A DNA stretch of 64,000 nt, taken from positions 1,659,718-1,723,717 of the forward strand of contig NC_049991.1 in the NCBI RefSeq assembly GCF_000003815.2. The letters run 5' to 3'. Both the position numbers and the translations under genes were made by a program. Positions 13,645 to 25,000 of this stretch are shown piece by piece; positions within the stretch are counted from its first letter, which is position 1, and each line of letters opens with the position of its first letter. Below the pieces are notes generated by a model. It was not told where the DNA came from and ran no database searches. It worked only from the letters and a program-made list of their open reading frames with translations. The stretch is from Branchiostoma floridae (lineage: Eukaryota; Chordata; Leptocardii; Amphioxiformes; Branchiostomatidae).

Positions 13645-13830
13645 ACCTGGAAATTCCTGCTCTATAGCGTCGAAAAGGATCTGTTTGTGCCGCTTCAGTC
13701 ACATAACTTCTATTTGTAAGAGGCGCGCGGCCGAAGTTCGGCGCGTCAGGATCGCGCGGCCGGCCAAACACAGGGCGCTCAGGCCGACCTCGCCAGGAAA
13801 ACAAGCTCCGCGATCCGCCGGCGTGCATGC
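13645..13830 (-). pseudogene. Possible first/internal exon inside the 3.46-kb element
   Basis: The minus strand has an open, CpG-rich frame ending RSYVTEAAQTDPFRRYRAGIS at a CAG|GTAAAA donor. It sits in the right order to pair with the 12597 acceptor. The coding nature is unproven. Confidence 0.22.
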
Positions 13831-14376
13831 AATAGACATGCCGATTACATCAAAACGTAGCCTATTTTTTTGTCGTCATTTGGACAGGGGTGACAACCAG
13901 CAAAAATAAAATTTTTGCGGAGATTTTTACAATTAAACATCGATCAATCACTTCAAGTGGAATTTTTACCGGCAAAAAATAAAAGTTGACAACTGTCACC
14001 GGTATCATTTTAAAGCTCGTAATCTGCTCTTTGCAATGACACTACTTTCATTCTGCTGCGGTCTAAGACGGCGATGCGCAAGCGCCGTGAACGCAGCGTA
14101 GCGAGCTGGGGGAGGGGGGAGGTTTCGGGCCCGTGTTTTCCAACCCCGGCCGAGCGGCGCACGGCGCGCCGTTTTCATCGGCAAATTTTTGGCGTTTTGG
14201 ACATTTAACAGACCGAACAAACATATCACACGAAAGAGAAACTTATATGCTTTATTTTCATGGGTAAATATGCCTCTAGGAGTGAGTAGTTTTTGTGCCG
14301 CGAGTGTGAGAAGATGGTAAGAAATTTACCGATCGCCATGCGGCAGGACGTTTTCGCGGTAGCGTTGGAATACCTA

Positions 14377-14640
14377 TTCTGAGGTATCCTAAAGGGCAAA
14401 TTACTGTCAGAGACAGTTGAAGACTGTGACCTCTGACAGTAATTTGACCTCTATGACAGCAATCTTCAACTGTGACCTAGTGGCATCCCTGGTCAATCAG
14501 AATTTCATGCTTGTCAGAGGATCTGCTCCCCAGTGTAAGGGCTTCTTCAGTGCATCTAGTGCGTCCAATTACTTATATTATTAGAACAGTGTGTCCAAAT
14601 GACGCCTTGACTCATGTCAGGCTGAAAGCCTGCTCTTGTT
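14377..14640 (+). repeat. Right half of the split interspersed repeat
   Basis: TGACCTAGTGGCATCCCTGG through GAGGATCTGCTCCCCAGTGT is almost identical to 36735-36815. Confidence 0.8.
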
Positions 14641-14989
14641 ACTTACATAGTAACATTAATTGTAGAATTTCGGCACCAAAACCATAAATGTTCTGAATTT
14701 TAAAATCTCCAGTCAGCTTGACATTTGTACAACTAACTAACTAACATTTCAAGAAAAATGACCCAAACAGTTACTTTTTTGTTTTGATTGCTCAATATAC
14801 ACTTCAATACATACCTTGAAAGAGATGTCTTAATTAACATATTCATCAACTTAAAGTTGAAGGAAGAATGAAGAAGCCCTGTTATGGTACATACTTATTC
14901 TAGTAACCCTTGCCAGGATTCACTTAGAGAAAATGATAATTATGATGAATAATATGCTTTCTAAAAGCTTTTATGTTTGCAAATTTTGC

Positions 14990-15320
14990 CACAAACTTCG
15001 TCCGAATACTGCACGGTAGATACGCATTTCCCCACGGGTGCTCTTTTGACCGCGTTTCCTCGGCGCGGCATATTTTAAGCCAATGACAGGGGAGCACTCT
15101 ACATGTGCATCAGCGCTCAAAGCTAAACTAGGCGGCCGTAACAAATCATAGGCTACAGACCCGATAGAAGGGGGCACATGAAAGAGTAACCCCATAAATA
15201 TGGCGCAATAATTCGCGAGCCGCTGGGAACGGTTTTATGGCGGCGACTTCCCCCCAAGGGCGAGATTGTCTGTGGTGTTCCTTCTCACGTGGTATAGAGG
15301 TGACCCGAAGGTTACTGGCA
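14990..15320 (+). promoter_or_regulatory. Candidate CpG-rich promoter/5' exon, perhaps of iRhom
   Basis: A CpG-rich block in AT-rich surroundings about 3.6 kb before the iRhom start codon. It contains a TATA-like CCATAAATA at 15190-15198 and an ATGGCGGC YY1-like box near 15237. A possible donor, GAG|GTGACC, lies at about 15300. The iRhom start exon has a splice acceptor, so an upstream non-coding exon must exist; this is one candidate. Other CpG-rich blocks (13720-13830, 14060-14180) lie inside a transposon-like element. Confidence 0.22.
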
Positions 15321-16433
15321 CAATGGTGATAGGTTTTCAATAAAGTATGTAGTTTTATGAAGACAGTACTTAATATAAGAACCCTTGGCAGAATCCACTA
15401 AAAGAAGTAATAATTCAAATTCATTCGGTTTCGTGATTCGTAAGAGTCTTTCTAAAATGTTGACAAACACCCCAGGTATACGTACCATCTTTACTTTTTC
15501 CCAAACATTTAATTCTCTGTTTGATTCTGTTAAGGCTTGTTGGATCTTTCATTGAACTCCTAATAAGCTGAACCCAAATAAGTATTATACAAAAAGGATT
15601 GTGCCTGTACTCTTTATGGTATTGTTGTGGGAAGCTTTCTATTGGGTGAAATGAAATTGCTGACTTGCAAAAAAATACCTGTATTGCCGTTGGTAAAAAC
15701 GTTTTTCTCAATAGTGATCCTATTATACAATGTGCATTAAAATTTTATGGCTTCTTAGAAAATGGTTATTAAGGACATCAAGTTTATAGTTAATTTGAAT
15801 GGTTTTAAAAATTGAAACCACTACTGCCCTTCAACCTACATGACTTTGTGATTACTGTGGTAATACTGTACGTACTAGTACCCTGTTTTTAAAAAAGATT
15901 GTGGACCCTGCGGCTAAAGGTAAACTAGCAAAATTGTATAATTTGAGTGCTAGTACATGTACATTTGTACATTCAATTTGGTATTCTGGTCTTTTAAACC
16001 TAAACCAGTCCTATACACATGTAGAAATAAATCCCAAAATGAATTAATTTGTTTTGCGATATTGTACTAGCACTGGTTTAACCAGCAAGCAGCCGTACAT
16101 ACAATTATGTATTTAATTTACATTTATATGCAGTGCATCTGAAAAGAGTTCTAAGTGTAAAGAATTACCAGTTACGAATGACGGATGGCCTATCCCTAAC
16201 CTGTAGAGGCCGCGTTCGCAGACGTGGGCAGGACGTCTCTACCCAGAGGCGTCGATTACAGGTGGCTCAATGTCTGGTAACGCTTGGCTGCAGATTGTAA
16301 GCCATTTATAACACGCCTACCTCCCAGGCAATGGGGAAGACACCCCACAAGGACAGTCTCCCTGCTACTATTCAATTCATTACAATAATTACCTTGGCCA
16401 AGAAAGGTCCATATATATGGTTTCAGGGCTGTG

Positions 16434-16677
16434 TAACGCTACCGGGTAGTTCACCTTTATACGTGGGCTAACCTATATCTGTTGTTGTAAAAACATGGGT
16501 ATTTAGGGATATCCAAAGGGCAGACAGTGGTTTCATATAATTGTGATATTTTCAAAATATTGCAGTTTGAAACCATCCTTCAACTTCATATCCCGATGCT
16601 GCTAGAAAATAAGATATCATTTTTTTCAAACGGATATAGGTTGCTCCTCAGATAAAGGTGAACTAGTGTTATTTTTG
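16434..16677. mobile_element. MITE, TAACGCTAGTTCACC family
   Basis: GTAACGCTACCGGGTAGTTCACCTTTAT on the left; GATAAAGGTGAACTAGTGTTA on the right; the inner GGGATATC and GATATAGGTT arms are inverted. Confidence 0.75.
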
Positions 16678-16872
16678 AGTGTGTTTTTGAACAGTATAAT
16701 TCAAGAATTTGTGGATGTATCTTTATGATATTTGGTATAATATGTACATGTATGTAAGTGGCAAAATCAAAGTATTTGATAAGACCCCTATGGCAGATGG
16801 TCAGGCCATGGTACTGCAGCAGGACTTCCAGTTTTGATATCTTGTTGGGATTGTAAGGATTTGTATTCTTCT

Positions 16873-17102
16873 TGCATGGTGTGGGTTGGAGATGTATTTC
16901 CATTAAACTTGACTACAATTACATGTACAATGTAGTACAGATGTTATTCGTAGAATTTGAGCCAAATACTACACAGTTGCTTCTTTCATGGTGTTGGTTG
17001 GAGATGTATTGCATTTATTACATGTACTGCTATTATCTTAAACTTTACTACAATTAGTACAGATATTATTCGTAGACTTTGAGCCAAATACTCTACAGTT
17101 GC
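16873..17102. repeat. Local tandem duplication, about 115 bp
   Basis: GGTTGGAGATGTATT and TTGAGCCAAATACT...ACAGTTGC occur in the same order in both halves. Confidence 0.75.
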
Positions 17103-17667
17103 CGTTTTTCACCAATACACTGTAACTGTTGATACTGCCACTATGCACATGTTGCATTAAATCATCTCACGTCGCGTACTCCATCAAAGGCTTCTCTCTT
17201 TGTAAAGCAAGGGGTGAATCATGGTAATCTAGCTATTCTGAGGTACAAGTCCACGGTTGTTCAGAAACATTTCATAGTTAAAGAATAGAAATACTAGATA
17301 AAGTGCCTTTGTTAGTTTGTACATGTGTATCCTCTCTGCCATGTCACAGACACACATTGACATTCAAGCAAACATACACGTATACAATGTAACATTTAGT
17401 TCATTCAACACTCTGGGATATTAAAAGGTGCCGCAACAGTATTGGCCTCAATGGTCAAGCCTTTTAACTCCTAACGATTTATTCAAGTTGAGCATACAGA
17501 TGTTGCTGGTACTTAATGCTTAGGCCATCATAATCTGGCATCGCTAGCATTAAATCAATGCCAATGGTTTAGATTGTTTCATTTTAAAATTTCAAAAGGG
17601 GTGGTTGGAAACGGTTTTGTTTTCCCCTCTTTCCCCTTCATTTTGTAAACCATATTTTGGACCCATG

Positions 17668-17897
17668 TAATGCTAGTTCACCTTTATTCACGGGGTAACC
17701 TTTATCCGTTGTATATAACCCCAGGGTATTTCGGGATATCATGTTGACGGACGGTGTTCTCAAACTGCATTATACATTGTATTGGGAAGAAATGCAGTTT
17801 GAAAACACTGTTTTTCAATGTGATATCCTTAAATATCCTGTTTTTAAGGTACAACAGATATAGGTTATGCCGCGAATAAAGGTGAACTAGCATTACA
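17668..17897. mobile_element. MITE, TAACGCTAGTTCACC family
   Basis: TAATGCTAGTTCACCTTTAT at the left, ATAAAGGTGAACTAGCATTA at the right: near-perfect inverted ends in a 230-bp palindrome. Confidence 0.85.
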
Positions 17898-18856
17898 TTT
17901 AACATTAACCCAGTGGTCACTCTTTCATTTTCAAAAGAAAACTTAATGTTCCCCCCTGTATGTTTGAAATGGACTAGTCTATAGCCACGTTTGCAAAGGT
18001 TTGAAAATTGGCTTTGAACAGAATCCTACCTTGGTGCAGGTTGTGTCGAGATCTCCAGGTTTGTGTCCATTTAGAAATAGGTATTGCAAGCATTTGATGG
18101 CTCCATGTTACTTTATTAGAATATACATATCAGAATATGATGTTTTATTGATATCTGTATGATTCTGAAATGTGCATTTGAGCTGTTTCATTTCATTCAT
18201 GCATGGAATATTGGATTGATATACATGTACTCTATAGTTAAGCCGTATGGCGGATAAAGGCGTTAATTTTTCAAGGAGGTCAAGGTAAAGAAGTTGTAGC
18301 ATAGAACCAATCGAGATATACAATAATTACTATAATTAATATACATTTTCTAATATGTCATAATGAGGGGAAGATAAGGTTTGAAATGCATTTACTTCCA
18401 TGGTGGTTTCATTTCGTGGGAGGATGAAAAAGGAGGTTTTTGCGGTGTTTGAAGAATTCTGATACAGAACAGTGTATGTCATATTCTAACTGTTGTGATT
18501 TCACTGTAAGAGGTCATACACGTGTATAGATAGAGTACAGCACCACCTCAAACATTTTGTGATTTACAGAATGTTGATTGCAGGGATTTTCTTAATGAGA
18601 AAAGTGCAGTAGAAGCCTTTTGATTGCACACTCCATTTGCCAGTGCATTTCGTGCAATTATCTGAATGGTGCAACAGAACAAAGTTATACAGCAGGACTG
18701 CACCACCACGGTATTTTGGAATTAGGTGCAATCAACAGTGTGCAGTTATCCGTTTTGCAATTACCTTGTGTCTAGCACTGTCTACAGTAATGAATTTTTA
18801 TTGTTTGTCTTTTTTTTTTTGTATTATCTCTAATGATGTAATTTTTTTTCCAACAG

Positions 18857-18908
18857 ATCGTGTAAATAGGAACAGATTATAAACAACAACAACAACACAA
18901 CAGCAAAC
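18857..18908 (+). other. RHBDF1/2: iRhom 5' UTR part of exon with start codon
   Basis: A long T-rich tract ends in CAACAG at 18851-18856, a strong splice acceptor, so this exon begins at 18857 and at least one non-coding exon lies upstream. An in-frame TAG at 18867-18869 precedes the ATG at 18909. The leader is A/C-rich (AAC repeats), and the ATG context AACATGG has A at -3 and G at +4. Confidence 0.75.
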
Positions 18909-19099
18909 ATGGCGGAAGGTGGCGACAGCAGACCGCCATCCGCAGACCCCCTGGATGTGGAGGGGGGTACTGCAAACCTGGAGAGTACCAAGGGTAGCGG
19001 GCGCCCCCTCCTAAGGAGTATCAGCGCTTTCACGCAGAGGCAGTTTTCACGGCCAGTGACACAGAGACAGTATTCTACAGCTTCAACTACTGTTAGCAG
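18909..19099 (+). CDS. RHBDF1/2: iRhom coding exon 1 (residues 1-64)
   Basis: Starts [10 protein letters not shown] and ends phase 2 (AG|GTAGGG). It holds LLRSIS (residues 34-39), RQFS (44-47) and RQYS (53-56). The first and last match in position and character the LRSVS and QRQTS segments of vertebrate iRhoms, known phosphorylation-dependent 14-3-3 sites there; that role here is inferred. Confidence 0.9.
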
Positions 19100-22000
19100 G
19101 TAGGGGATCTAATGATTTTGTTACCTCTGTGAAATGGAGGTTTTGTGTACGTAGTACCTGCTATCTATCCCTCAGTGTTGTCTGTCCATTCAACAGCTTG
19201 AGAATGTCTACATGTATTGTCTTGATATTTGGTGTGTTAGTAGGTCTTTGTGAGACCTCATTAGATTTTGGGCCCTCTAGTGACATTTTATGGTACTGCA
19301 TCAGAGCTTCTGGTTTTGATATACTCATGTGTGAACATGCTATTGGTCTCGGATTTCAAGAGGCATCAAGAGTAGGTCTCCATAAGATATTAAGCCCCTT
19401 GACTAGATTTTGGGCCCCCTAGTGGCATGTAGTTGCACTGCAGGGCAACTTTCGTTTTTCTGGACACACTATGGTCTTGAATTTCAAGAGGCACATGTTC
19501 TAAATGTATACTATACTAGTTAGCTCGTGCTTCTTTCGAAAAATCTACTGAGATGTAAGGGTTTGAAAGATAACTCTTCAAGTTCAACAAAACGGCCCTG
19601 AAAATTCCAATTAATGTTTTAAAATGCAGGATTGGAAACAACATGAACTTAAGATTTACCACTTGATTAAGCAATACGTGCTCTGGCAAAGGGAGGCCTC
19701 ATTTGCTTGGCGCAGAGCATCTACAGGGACCACCAGCTATAAGTATGGATGTATTTATTGATGGTACAGGACTGCTCGTGTACAGGAAGTAGACCAAGTC
19801 ATTGATCATCGGAGCAAAACTCAGACATGGCAGAATGTGTGGGATTGATTTGTGAGAGCCTTGGGTAGAGCTGCCAATACAACTACAAGTTGTAATACAA
19901 GTCAGACAAACAAAATCTTTGTCTAAAAAAATGCTCCTGTAGTTCCAGATAAAACCGCTAGGGGGCTCAAACATACACCACTTCTTCCTTACATCAAAAG
20001 CTATTTGCCACCAAGAAATCAAGACCATAGCATGTCCGGTTAAAAAGATACAAAAAATGGAAGTTCTGCTGCAGTACCAAGGTCACACACCAGGAGGCCC
20101 AAAATTGACCTTCGTCTTCCCCACCCCTACACATACAAAATATCATCGTAGTCCATCAAGAGGTTCTCAAGTTATGATGTCCACAAATATCTGGAAACAC
20201 AAACACACAGACACAGACACACACACAGACACACAGACAGACACACTCAAAACTATACCTCCATTTTTTCATGGAGGTAATTAGTAGAAATTGGATACTA
20301 GGGAAAAATTCAACTATTATCTCCATTTGCCTTTCAATTGGTACTAGAAGTACAGGTATTCCAGGGTAACTGAGATTCTACATTGAGAACCTAGCTATAG
20401 TTCTGCATGTAAAGACTTTATCTGCAAGGTAATCTACATTGTACATGTACGTTCATGTATGTTCGTTGTTTTTAAAAACAGAGCACTTGGGGATATCAAG
20501 TTGACGGTGGTTTAAAATTGTAATATCTTGAAAATATAGTCATTAATTATTTTGAATCTACCTTCCATTGACTTGATATCTTTAAATACTAAGTTTTCAA
20601 ATACAATGGATATAATTAGTTGCCCTGCATTTGCATTGCAATACATATAAAAAAAGTTGTAATGAATAGAAAAGTACATGCACAGTTTGACTTTGACTTT
20701 GACATCTTATGCATGAAATTGTGGTGTTTTAGTCCGTACCATATTTGGGTCTGAGCACTGACTAAAAGATAGTCAGCAAAGAGTATCTTTGTTGGTACTT
20801 CATTTGGTAGTGTCCAATTGAGAAGTCCACTAAGCATACATTTGTAGTACATGTACAATGTATTTACATTTTGTAGTCTTCAAGCAGATGTGGGGTGGTA
20901 GATATTTACCGACTGCCTTTTCTAACAGTTCTTCACCCTACATGTAATATAAGGACTGCCGATTTTTCACCCCGTCATCAGCTTAGAGATTGATGGTACA
21001 CATTATCACTGCCTTGAATATGTACAGTTTTGCATGTCATGCTGTTATATATTATGTCTTTTTTTTAATTCCTCTTTAATGTAGGGCCCAAACTGTCCTA
21101 TTTCATTTCTCATGTAGCCTGACTGTTGTCTTCTTACACATGTATGTCTGTTTCTCTCTTTTTTCCTTGCCTCTTCCATTAGTAAAAAGGAAAATGGAAG
21201 GAGTGGATTCAGGTAACTTTGTCACAAATCTTACAGTGCAGTGCCACATTGTGTAGGTCACTGTGATGGTAGCTGTTTTAGTATTATTACTTTATATATT
21301 ATCATTAACATGCAATTCACTCCTAGGCTTTGCTGTGAAAATTACTACACATTGCAGAAAGTTCATGATATTCTATATTTTTGCCATAGATATACATGAC
21401 TATGCAGATTTACATGCTAACTTTTTGTCATACAATGTAGGTCTAACATACAAAACTTAAAGAGCAGGAATTTAGCATAAGAGTTGTCAAAGATGCCACT
21501 GTATTTGATAATTATTTGTCTGCTCTATTGACTTCGGGAATTAAGGGTTAATGACCAGCACCAAGGTGTATATAGTGTCATAATGCCTGGTCCTTTGCTA
21601 TAACTTATAACCACTGAATGAAACCACCGAGTGAGCGAAGTGAACAAGGTGGTTTGATGAGTTACAAAATGGTGGTTTTATGAGCTACAAAATATGTTAG
21701 ATGATAGAAAACTTGTCCGCCCTAAAGTCTGTCTAACTGATATGTTCCTGTGGTGTGGTAGACCCCCCACGGCTCCCACGTCCCGTTCCTTCCAGTTCCG
21801 CTTCCCTAAGACTCCGCGTAGCAGGAAGCACTCCACTTACTCTTCAGTGTCAAATACAAGCAGGTAGGGAGGGTAAAAACCCATGCTCAAGTTAGAGGTG
21901 TTTTTTATGGGGGTGACACTGGGCATAAAAACATTAGTTTAATAGTGTTTAGACTTAAGGGGAGTGGAGTAGAGTAGAGTTCTCCAGCTAGTGTTAAAGA

Positions 22001-25000
22001 CTAACAAGGTAACGCTAGTTCACCTTCATCCGTGGGGTGAGCTTTATCCGTTGTCTTAAAAAAACGTCACATTTACATTTATAAGAGTATTACATGTAAG
22101 TCTGCAGAAAGTGATTTCAAATTTGCAATATTTTCAAAATGTTTCTATTTGAACCAAATACCGTCGACATCATATCCCTAAATACGCTTTTTTTCTTACA
22201 AACACTGAATATAGGTTACCCTCGGATAAAGGTGAACCAGCGTTACATGCATGTGGAGTAAGCCATGTACAGGCATGTGGTGTCTAGTCCGGTGTTAAAG
22301 ACTAGCAACCTGATAAGCCATGTATATACGTACAATGTTAGTGTGTCAGGCCAGTACTAGTGTTAAAGACTAACAAGCTTGAGGTTACTGAAGTAATCCA
22401 TGTACATGTACAGTCATATAGTGTAGTGTGTAGTCCAGTGTCCTTAAGACTAGCAACCTTGTACATGTAGTGTAGTGTGTTAGGCCAGTACTAGTGTCAG
22501 AAGACTGACGTGGTAGTAAGCCATGTGCATGTACATACAGTGTAGTATGTATGATGACTCGCAACCTTGTATGCCGTAGTGTGGTATGAGGTCCATTGTA
22601 AAAGACTAACAATTGAAACTAGTAAGCCAAATAACTATTAGACGGAAGTGTGTTTCCCAGTGGTGAAGACTAGCAAATTAGTATGTTTCTATTATGAACA
22701 ATATACAAAAATGTAATCTGACCTTTTCCTTGTTGTGTCCGGGTACAATGTAGATACAACACACGCATGTCCTTCCAGTTTGGCTATCCTAAGACCCCGC
22801 GTAGTCGGAAGTATTCCACCTACTCCACAGTGTCAAATGCAAGCAGGTAACGCACAATGTACAGGTGTTTCAAGATGCTAGGTGAAGGTGGTGGATCTAG
22901 AATTTGTGCCATACACGCTGCATGTTCAGATAGTACCACAACAGGTGCGAAGGGTGAAGATGAAGGCTGGGTTCAGGTATACATGTAGAAGTAGTTTGTA
23001 GGTGCTACAAACCTAGATACAGGTGTTGCAGCTACAAATGCTAACCTTACAGGTGCAGGAACAGGTGCAGCTACAGATACACATACTCCCATAGCATCCT
23101 AACTTCTAGACTACTAGTAGGTAAAGCTAATTCACCTTTATTTGTGGGGTAACCTATACACTATATTTAATCCATTGTTTTTAAGAACAGGGTTTTTAGG
23201 GATATCAAGTCAACAGATGGTGGTTTCGAATATTTTGAAAATATATTTTGAAAGTTTGAAAATATGGCTATTTTGAAATTTGTTATTAGTAAGTTGCGTA
23301 TATGATTTACTGATCCGAATTGGATTTTTCTTTCTTATGTTCAGTCCGATTGATCAGGACAAATGGCACTGACATCTGACGTCTGACCGCAATGACCGTT
23401 CAATGACCCTATGAGTTTGTGATCTTGAGTTGTTTTTGTTATTAACTATGAGTTGTTATTCTTTTGAGTTTTCCTAAGTTGCTTGTATGATTTACAAAGT
23501 AACCCGAATTGGATTATTGCTTTGTTATGTTCAATCCTATGTTTGTAGTTATCTTTTGTACTTTGAGTTATTATTATTGTTATAGGGCTCCCTTGGAAAT
23601 CAGTTACCACGTTAACTGAAGGGACTACCCTAAAGATCAATAAATAAAATAAATAAACAACCACCCATTGACTTGATATCCCTAGATCCAGTTGTTAAAA
23701 ACAATGAATATAGGTTACCTCCCGGATAAAGGTGAACCAGCGTTAATCCTCATACTAACTAAATTAAGGTGTGCATGTATCAAGTGTCTGTTATATACAT
23801 GTAGTAAAATGTATTTAAGAACTGATCCAGTTATGTTACAATTTTAAGACTTTATATCCGTGCACAAAATAAACGGCTTACCCACAAGCTTTTGATCAGT
23901 CCTCTGATCCTTATCAAGTTGAAATGACCCAAAATCTAAGTCACACATCTGGAACGGAAGTGTGACATCAGCAAAGGGTCAAAGGTGCTTGGCAGTCGGT
24001 ATCGGCCCCCGTCTCGGTTGATGCAGTTGTGTGTTTTCATTCCCAATAGAAAATTTGCAGAGGGAACCAAAAGCTTCTTTGGCATCGGGGAGGACTGCAC
24101 CCACACACAGAAGCGATGGTCGCAGCGGAGGGTACGCCACGCCAGCCGGCGCTATGGAAAGATCAAGGAGGAGAGCATCCAGAGGATCCTGGAGCCCGAC
24201 CCTGCCGCCATCCCGCTCCCGCAGGTCGGTATTGTACGCGTAAAGGTCAAGCGTAAAGGTCAAAGGTCAACAGGCTGATGGACATACAGAAATCTGAATT
24301 GAATTTCATTCTTTTTCTTAAGCGTATTATTTTGAACTGTGAATATGATCACAACTGATATATATACGTCTGACATTTTACATGTGGGTCCAAATACTGT
24401 TCACATTTACAGAGTCATGTTTTTGAAGAAACAGTACAGAAACAGTATACTCTGACTGTGCTTCAAGAAGGTTTATGGTCATTTTTCTTTGAAACCCAAA
24501 TATGACACCAAATTATATCTAAGTTGAGGGATTATTATTATAGAACAAAGAATAAACCTTCAATGGCACAGTTGAGAATGATAAAGATTTTACAATGATT
24601 TCTGTGTTATGTACAACTGTGGATTTATGTCAACTTGACAAATAAGTATTTAGTACGTTAAAGAATATTTGATATATAGTGTGTATTCAAACATGTACTT
24701 TAACGTTTGACTAACTAAAGCAAGTGTCATCCTAACCGGGTGTGCTTAATTTTGTTAATGAATCTTGCATCCTTACACTGGAATAATCACCACTCAGATA
24801 TAAGTATTACATTGACATTGGCATAGCAGAGAATGTTGGTTGTGCTGCATGCCTGCCTGACTTGGAGTGTTCTCTGCATGTTTTGCATCACGCACCGCTA
24901 GATTGTCGACCCTCTCGCTCTGCCACATCGTCAAAGAATGGTCCCGGCACCATACGACGACATTGACGGGGCGACAGACTACACGACACCGACGACGCCG

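Larger units (their letters stand above)
10915..14376. mobile_element. 3.46-kb TIR DNA element with target-site duplication
   Basis: TAGGTATTCCAAC at 10915-10927 is mirrored exactly by GTTGGAATACCTA at 14364-14376. The flanks are TTCTGAG (10908-10914 and 14377-14383), or ATTCTGAG if 8 bp is counted. The element splits an older repeat whose undivided relative is at 36512-36905, which confirms insertion. The superfamily cannot be assigned: 7-8 bp duplications fit hAT- or P-like elements, but the TIR lacks an obvious hAT start. Inside are a 166-bp tandem repeat, CpG-rich right-end sequence and exon-like pieces on the minus strand. No intact transposase is seen. Confidence 0.8.
14641..18856. other. 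Non-coding stretch before the iRhom start exon
   Basis: No supported coding exon. It holds a CpG-rich block (14990-15320), two MITEs, a local duplication and unannotated AT-rich sequence; an upstream iRhom 5' exon is expected here or beyond. Confidence 0.4.

Noticed and set aside
19699-20028. 109-codon minus-strand ORF in iRhom intron 1
   Set aside because: Antisense through a retroelement-like repeat; no known domain.
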